Of a DNA stretch of 64,000 nt, positions 59,908-64,000 are shown piece by piece. The first letter of the stretch is position 1; every line of letters starts with the position of its first letter. Location of the stretch: contig JBCCAR010000010.1 in assembly GCA_039814715.1 (NCBI GenBank), positions 27,315-91,314 of the forward strand. Reading direction: 5' to 3'. Below the pieces are notes generated by a model. It saw only the letters and a list, made by a program, of their open reading frames with translations. It ran no database searches and was not told where the DNA came from. The position numbers and the translations under genes are program-made. The DNA comes from CAKZYD01 sp039814715. GTDB taxonomy: Bacteria; Pseudomonadota; Alphaproteobacteria; Sphingomonadales; CAKZYD01.

Positions 59908-61014
59908 ATGCCCGCAGATATTCACGCGGCGACACCGCTACCAGACGATGTCTATATTATTGATCCAGTGATCCATGCGATTAATTTAGAGCATGGAAAT
60001 GTGGCGTCTAAATATGGCCAGCAGCTTTATGACATGTCCTATCCGCTGCACACGATGTTTTCGCCGCCCGACCGCATTTGCCCGCAGGGCTCTTACATGC
60101 GCGACATCCCAGCTAAAGCCTTAGTTGAAACGATTTTCACTGAAACGCAAACCGCGCTTGCTGCCACGCACACCCTAACCCTCGATAGTTGGTTTCATGA
60201 TGGCTTTTGCCGCGAAGAAAAAACACTGGAGATGACGACCCGCTGGCCAAACCGGGTTCTGGCCTATTTGGGCGCCGACCCAACGCGGGAGCTATCCTTC
60301 ACGCTGGAGTGGCTGGAAAAGCAAGCCGAAGCGACGCCCAATGCGATCGGTATCAAGATGTATCCGCACCAGATGAACCCCTACAAGCATTGGAAAACCA
60401 ATGATGATAAAGTGATGCGGATCATTGAAAAAGCGCAGTCCCTAGGCCTGAAATCCGTTGGTATTCACAAGGCCTTGCCCAATGGCTCAGTCCCCTTGGC
60501 GCCCTATAAAATTGAAGATGATTTTGAACAGGCGGCAGATGCTTTCCCGGATATAGCGTTTGAAATCATTCATGCCGGGATGGCCTTTACGGAAGAGACG
60601 GCGCTCGCTATCGGGCGTTTTCCAAATGTGTATGCCAATTTGGAAAACACATTTTCTCTTTTATATCAGGCCCCGCGCCGCTTTGAAGAGGCTTTGGGCC
60701 TAATGATGCAATGGGGCGGGCTTGAGAAAATTCTGTATTCCTCCGGCGCAATCGTGACCCATCCGCAGCATTTGCTAGAATTGTTTTGGCAGTTTGAATT
60801 CTCCGATGAGGCCCTTGGTAAATTTGGCATTCCGCAAATGACGCAAGACACCCGCCGCGCAATTTTAGGGGGCAACTACGCGCGTATGGCTGGGCTGGAT
60901 ATTGCCGACTGGAAAGCGCGGCAAAAGGGCGATGAATTTGAACATAAACGCTCTGGCGGGCTGGCGCCAGCATGGTCTGTTTTGACCGGTGAGCCAAGTG
61001 GAGTAGCAGCATGA
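59908..61014 (+). CDS. Amidohydrolase-family metal-dependent hydrolase/decarboxylase
   Basis: The ATG at 59908, with GGAG upstream, gives 368 residues. It is a TIM-barrel protein of the amidohydrolase-2 type: 'YIIDPVIHAINLEHGN' at the start, 'AIGIKMYPHQMNPYKHW' in the middle, 'FEIIHAGMAFTEETAL' and 'LYSSGAIVTHPQ' toward the end. Related enzymes (resorcylate or carboxymuconate-semialdehyde decarboxylases) act on ring acids. It diverges from the dioxygenase operon and overlaps the next gene by 4 bp, so it likely takes part in the same pathway. Confidence 0.88.
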   Translation: MPADIHAATPLPDDVYIIDPVIHAINLEHGNVASKYGQQLYDMSYPLHTMFSPPDRICPQGSYMRDIPAKALVETIFTETQTALAATHTLTLDSWFHDGFCREEKTLEMTTRWPNRVLAYLGADPTRELSFTLEWLEKQAEATPNAIGIKMYPHQMNPYKHWKTNDDKVMRIIEKAQSLGLKSVGIHKALPNGSVPLAPYKIEDDFEQAADAFPDIAFEIIHAGMAFTEETALAIGRFPNVYANLENTFSLLYQAPRRFEEALGLMMQWGGLEKILYSSGAIVTHPQHLLELFWQFEFSDEALGKFGIPQMTQDTRRAILGGNYARMAGLDIADWKARQKGDEFEHKRSGGLAPAWSVLTGEPSGVAA

Positions 61015-61397
61015 CAACACAGCTGGATGATCAAATTCGCACTGTTTTATCAGCTGTCCACGATCCGTGTTCCGTGGCAGCGGGACGGCCCATGAGCGTT
61101 CTTGATATGGGCCTTGTGCTCGGCTGGACGTTAAAGGGGGGCGCTTTATCAGTGCGCTTCTGCGTGACCAGCGCAAGCTGTTCTATGGCACCCCATTTTA
61201 CCCAAGCAGCGAAAGAAGAGCTGTTAAAGCTCGAGGCTATTGAAGAGGTTCAGGTGGATATTGATACGGACCACCTTTGGCTGCCTGACCAGATGAAGCA
61301 GCCAAAGGTTGAAATGAAGGGCGAGCCCCAAAGCTGGCGTAAACGCGTTCCTCAGGCGAAGAACTCATCCCATTTTTTATCGTCCAGCCCTAAGTGA
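61011..61397 (+). CDS. MIP18/PaaD-like (DUF59) iron-sulfur assembly factor
   Basis: This 128-residue protein has the DUF59 pattern 'VLDMGLVLGWTLKGGALSV', then 'CVTSASCSMAPHFTQAAKEE' with the conserved cysteines and 'LEAIEEVQVDID'. Such proteins mature Fe-S clusters, as PaaD does for phenylacetyl-CoA epoxidase; the Rieske oxygenase across the divergent promoter is a possible client. The last 46 bp overlap the SnoaL gene on the other strand. Confidence 0.85.
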   Translation: MTTQLDDQIRTVLSAVHDPCSVAAGRPMSVLDMGLVLGWTLKGGALSVRFCVTSASCSMAPHFTQAAKEELLKLEAIEEVQVDIDTDHLWLPDQMKQPKVEMKGEPQSWRKRVPQAKNSSHFLSSSPK

Positions 61398-61801
61398 AAG
61401 CACTCTTTAAAGCGTCCCTCCTCATTGACCGTGAAGAGCAAGCATTCGCGCTCTTCCAGCGTTTGATCGCCCCGCGTTGCGCGCACAAGGGCTACGAGCG
61501 CAACATGATGGTCTGAGCCAAAATAGTCGAGCGGATAGGCCCAATAGCTATCTACGACGCTGCCGAGCGTTTTGAAATTCTCTTCGATTTCCGCCTGGCC
61601 ATGGAAGGTTCCAGACAGCTGATTATTGCCAGGCACCGTCCAGACCATGTCATCTGCAAACAACTGAAACAGCTTTTCCAGGTTTCCCTGCTGAAAGCTC
61701 TCATGGGCTTCTTTCAGCTTCACAGCGTTGGGATGATCGCGGTCCGTAAAGGCGCGTAGCTGCGGGGTTTCACCCGCCTTCGTCAGATTATCGGTATACA
61801 T
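61352..61801 (-). CDS. SnoaL/NTF2-like protein
   Basis: This 149-residue protein has the NTF2-like cone fold: 'ANAVKLKEAHESFQQGNLEK'-type helix (residues 23-42), 'LFQLFADDMVWTVPGNN', 'LSGTFHGQAEIEENFKTLG' and a final strand 'EGRFKECFHLGLDDKKWDEF'. Such proteins isomerise or hydrolyse small cyclic substrates or have no known role. It lies 3 bp downstream of the Ohr gene on the same strand. Confidence 0.88.
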   Translation of the reverse strand: MYTDNLTKAGETPQLRAFTDRDHPNAVKLKEAHESFQQGNLEKLFQLFADDMVWTVPGNNQLSGTFHGQAEIEENFKTLGSVVDSYWAYPLDYFGSDHHVALVALVRATRGDQTLEERECLLFTVNEEGRFKECFHLGLDDKKWDEFFA

Positions 61802-61804
61802 GGC

Positions 61805-62224
61805 CTATTTCCCGGCGACTGCAAAATCGACATCAATGTTGCCGCGCGTTGCGTTGGAATAGGGGCAAACCGCGTGAGCAGTATCAACAAGCTCTTGCGC
61901 GGCGGATTGATCAAGGCTGGGAAGCGTCACTGCCATTTTCACGGCCAGCTTAAAGCCAGGACCAGCATCATTTTCGCCGATGGAGACATGTGCCTCCACT
62001 GTGCTGTCATCAGCTTTCAATTTCTGTGACATAGCCACATGCATCATTGCGCTTTGAAAGCAGGCGGCATAGCCCGCAGCAAATAGCTGTTCCGGGTTCA
62101 TGCCCTCGCCGGTACCGCCCATTTCCTTGGGCATGGCAAGGTCAAAGCTTTGCGCGCCTTCAACGTCTGCAGTGCCTTGGCGTCCGCCTGATACGCTGGC
62201 TTTGGCTGTGTACATGGCTTTCAT
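61805..62224 (-). CDS. ohr: Organic hydroperoxide resistance protein (Ohr/OsmC)
   Basis: This 139-residue thiol peroxidase has both redox cysteines, Cys55 in 'AAGYAACFQSAM' and Cys120 in 'AHAVCPYSNATRGN', in the Ohr arrangement, and 'FDLAMPKEMGG.GEGMNPEQL', the family N-terminal block. It reduces organic hydroperoxides with lipoyl partners. No OhrR regulator is nearby. It begins 32 bp after the NmrA-type gene and is followed closely by the SnoaL gene. Confidence 0.95.
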   Translation of the reverse strand: MKAMYTAKASVSGGRQGTADVEGAQSFDLAMPKEMGGTGEGMNPEQLFAAGYAACFQSAMMHVAMSQKLKADDSTVEAHVSIGENDAGPGFKLAVKMAVTLPSLDQSAAQELVDTAHAVCPYSNATRGNIDVDFAVAGK

Positions 62225-62256
62225 AAAGTCTCTCCTGGTTTGAGTGTGTCTGTGTG

Positions 62257-63087
62257 CTAAGCGTGTTCGCTTACAAAGTCTTCATATGGCCGCTGAGGCT
62301 TGCCGATGATCTCTTTTGATGCGGCAATGTCATGCGCGCTTGCTTGGCAACCCATGGCCTGCGTAACGTCCATCATGGTGCGCATGTCATGTTCAATCCA
62401 AGCGTCAAAACCCGGCATCGCTGCGCGCAGCCCATCAATGAAAGGACCGGTATCATCGCCTGGGTATATAACCGGCCTGCCTGTGGCACGCGACCATGTT
62501 GCCGCCATAATAGGGCCGGTGAGTTTTGCGCTACCACATAACGGTTGGCTCGTCGCGTTCCAGTGATCCATGGTGAGCGCCCTTACGCCAGCGCGCGCAA
62601 TGTCCCGGCAATCAATACTGTAAACCCCTGCGGAGCCCACAGGCATGGGATAGACCCCAGCGCCCTTGATCGCGCCCATGATGTTCAAATCGTTTTGAAA
62701 GAAAAAATTTGCGGCCAACATCACCGACACGCCATCTGCTAGCAAATGATCGCGGATGGGAATCTTCGATGCAAAATGAGGGATTTGCGCCATCTCATCC
62801 AGATTATGTATGCCAAGATAAACAGTTTTTTTGACGCCGGCGGCGCGTAGCTCATCGATAGCGCGAATACCGATCTCCGCCTCATTGGGGACCAGGGGCG
62901 TGATCAGAAAAGCGGTGTCAAAGCCCTTTGCCAGGGTTTGGACGGACCCTGGCTGCATTAAATCAAGCGCAAGGACCCCTGGCGCGTTCGTCCGCGCCGC
63001 CGCCATTGCGTCGTGGCCAAGGTCGCGCAAGCCCGCCACAACTGCGCTGCCGACCTTACCGGTTCCGCCTATCACTAAAATCTTCAT
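62257..63087 (-). CDS. NmrA-like NAD(P)-binding protein
   Basis: The ATG at 63087 starts directly at the Rossmann motif 'MKILVIGGTGKVGSAVVAGL' and gives 276 residues; the frame extends upstream to 63198 but that part does not look like protein of this family. 'AFLITPLVPNEAEIGIRAID' and 'VKKTVYLGIHNLDE' fit the NmrA/atypical short-chain dehydrogenase group, which includes quinone and sugar-epimerase-like reductases. It heads the ohr-SnoaL cluster. Confidence 0.88.
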   Translation of the reverse strand: MKILVIGGTGKVGSAVVAGLRDLGHDAMAAARTNAPGVLALDLMQPGSVQTLAKGFDTAFLITPLVPNEAEIGIRAIDELRAAGVKKTVYLGIHNLDEMAQIPHFASKIPIRDHLLADGVSVMLAANFFFQNDLNIMGAIKGAGVYPMPVGSAGVYSIDCRDIARAGVRALTMDHWNATSQPLCGSAKLTGPIMAATWSRATGRPVIYPGDDTGPFIDGLRAAMPGFDAWIEHDMRTMMDVTQAMGCQASAHDIAASKEIIGKPQRPYEDFVSEHA

Positions 63088-63223
63088 GGGGAGGACGCTA
63101 GCGCGTTTTAAAAACCCTCGATAGCGCAGGCCAATACAAGTTATCTCTCCATTCCCCATAGTTATGGGCCCGCGAGGAGGCACCAAGCCATACTCCATAC
63201 TAGTCTATTTTAGGAGGTATACT

Positions 63224-64000
63224 ATGGTGACGCTATTGCCAGAAGCAGAGCGCCAGCGCTTGGCAAAATCGGAGACAGCAGCGCCGCTGCCGGTGCCTGC
63301 TTTCATTCCCTCCAATGGGGAGTATACACCGCCGCCGCAGACCGACACGCTGGCTGCCTATGCCGCAAAAATCACGGAGTGCATTCAGCAAAGCGCGAAA
63401 GCACAGTCGGTGGCTGAGGCAGCTTATCTAAAGACACCGCAGGCCATGGCCCAAGCCTTTGAAAGCCTGAATGAAAGCTTTAGCGGTGATCACTTTCATA
63501 TCGACCAGGACGAAACGGTCGATCCCGGCGCAGCAGCGGAACGCACCCAGCGATACAAAGCGCAGTTTGTGTTTGACGATCAGGTCCATTTTGTGCGCGA
63601 TGACGCCGAGCCGGAGTTGTTCGTGCCGCTCACCAGCTTGATTGAGATTACGGCTGAGCTCTTGAAGCTGCCCCATGCCAAGGCTTTTGATTTAGACCAG
63701 ATTAAGTTCCTGCACTTCCTCAAATTTATTTACCTGGATAGCGACACTAAAGTGGCCTTGCTATCAGGCGCCCCGTCTGAAACCCCTGATGGCTGGATGC
63801 TCTCCAACGATATGATGGCTGCAGCCAGAGCGGCGGTAAACACGGTTTGCGGGTCGCGGCGTCTGCTCACCCATGCCGTCATAGCGCCCGGCCATGATGG
63901 CTGGCTTGATGAAATAGACCGGGTCCATGAAGAACTCAAACCTGATGGCTGGAAGGGCTATAGCGTGGGCGAACCTTTTAGTCCGTCAGACCGGCGCTAC
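63224..64000 (+). CDS. Amidohydrolase-like protein (partial, runs off the right edge)
   Basis: The ATG at 63224 has a strong TAGGAGG site seven bases upstream; at least 259 residues are present with no stop in the window. After an unusual 80-residue N-terminal extension there is a 'GDHFHIDQDETVDPG' segment and a central 'DLDQIKFLHFLKFIYLDSDT' block, followed by 'VALLSGAPSETPDGWMLSND', which resembles the middle strands of amidohydrolase-2 TIM barrels. The metal site would lie mostly beyond the edge. The opposite neighbour is the NmrA-type gene, transcribed away. Family call is moderate. Confidence 0.6.
   Translation, partial: MVTLLPEAERQRLAKSETAAPLPVPAFIPSNGEYTPPPQTDTLAAYAAKITECIQQSAKAQSVAEAAYLKTPQAMAQAFESLNESFSGDHFHIDQDETVDPGAAAERTQRYKAQFVFDDQVHFVRDDAEPELFVPLTSLIEITAELLKLPHAKAFDLDQIKFLHFLKFIYLDSDTKVALLSGAPSETPDGWMLSNDMMAAARAAVNTVCGSRRLLTHAVIAPGHDGWLDEIDRVHEELKPDGWKGYSVGEPFSPSDRRY

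Overview
The window looks like a chromosomal segment of an aquatic alphaproteobacterium. It is GC-rich, has many TonB/autotransporter-type outer-membrane proteins, an alphaproteobacterial style of tRNA and two-component genes, and a photoactive yellow protein (PYP) beside gas-vesicle genes, an arrangement known from Rhodobacter relatives. No rRNA, CRISPR array, plasmid origin or intact transposase is visible. Genus cannot be fixed from the sequence alone.

Region 1 (1-15.8 kb) is a light/buoyancy supercluster. A minus-strand operon carries pyp and three uncharacterised small genes. It diverges from a tyrosine ammonia-lyase gene, which makes the p-coumaric acid precursor of the PYP chromophore, followed by a long plus-strand gas-vesicle set: gvpA, a helix-hairpin-helix protein, gvpN, a gvpJ-like gene, gvpH, gvpF, gvpG, a CDC48-type double AAA ATPase, a second gvpF/L, a third gvpA-family gene, a third gvpF/L, and gvpK. 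The cluster ends with a large coiled-coil membrane protein and a soluble chemoreceptor fused to a PilZ domain.

Region 2 (15.8-26.5 kb) is a catabolic regulon. A gutted histidinol-dehydrogenase-like gene abuts the gas-vesicle cluster and diverges from a LacI regulator. An orphan NucS/DUF91-type nuclease gene follows, then hyuB/hyuA diverging from an aconitase-family hydratase (large and small subunits) and an isocitrate-lyase-family lyase. Near-identical 16-bp palindromes (TTGAATAC-GTATTCAA type) lie in both divergent promoter regions, so the LacI protein probably controls the whole set.

Region 3 (26.5-44.9 kb) holds a 2203-residue autotransporter, an ABC-F ATPase, a tandem UspA protein, a PepSY/response-regulator/histidine-kinase operon, a glycine-zipper lipoprotein, a DUF423 protein beside an IS110 remnant, tRNA-Gly, tRNA-Tyr, rlmB, a 49-codon gene not usually called with its own promoter/operator, tRNA-Thr, a LuxR-type response regulator and a lipoprotein subtilase autotransporter.

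Region 4 (44.9-64 kb) begins with an insertion-sequence graveyard. Next come an AraC regulator, an operon of nitronate monooxygenase, amidase, MOSC protein and TonB receptor, and a dead crotonase gene. A LysR-linked aromatic-catabolism operon follows (Rieske dioxygenase alpha/beta, thiolase, acyl-CoA ligase, alpha/beta hydrolase), diverging from an amidohydrolase and a MIP18/PaaD-like Fe-S factor. The window ends with SnoaL, Ohr and NmrA-type genes and a second, incomplete amidohydrolase.
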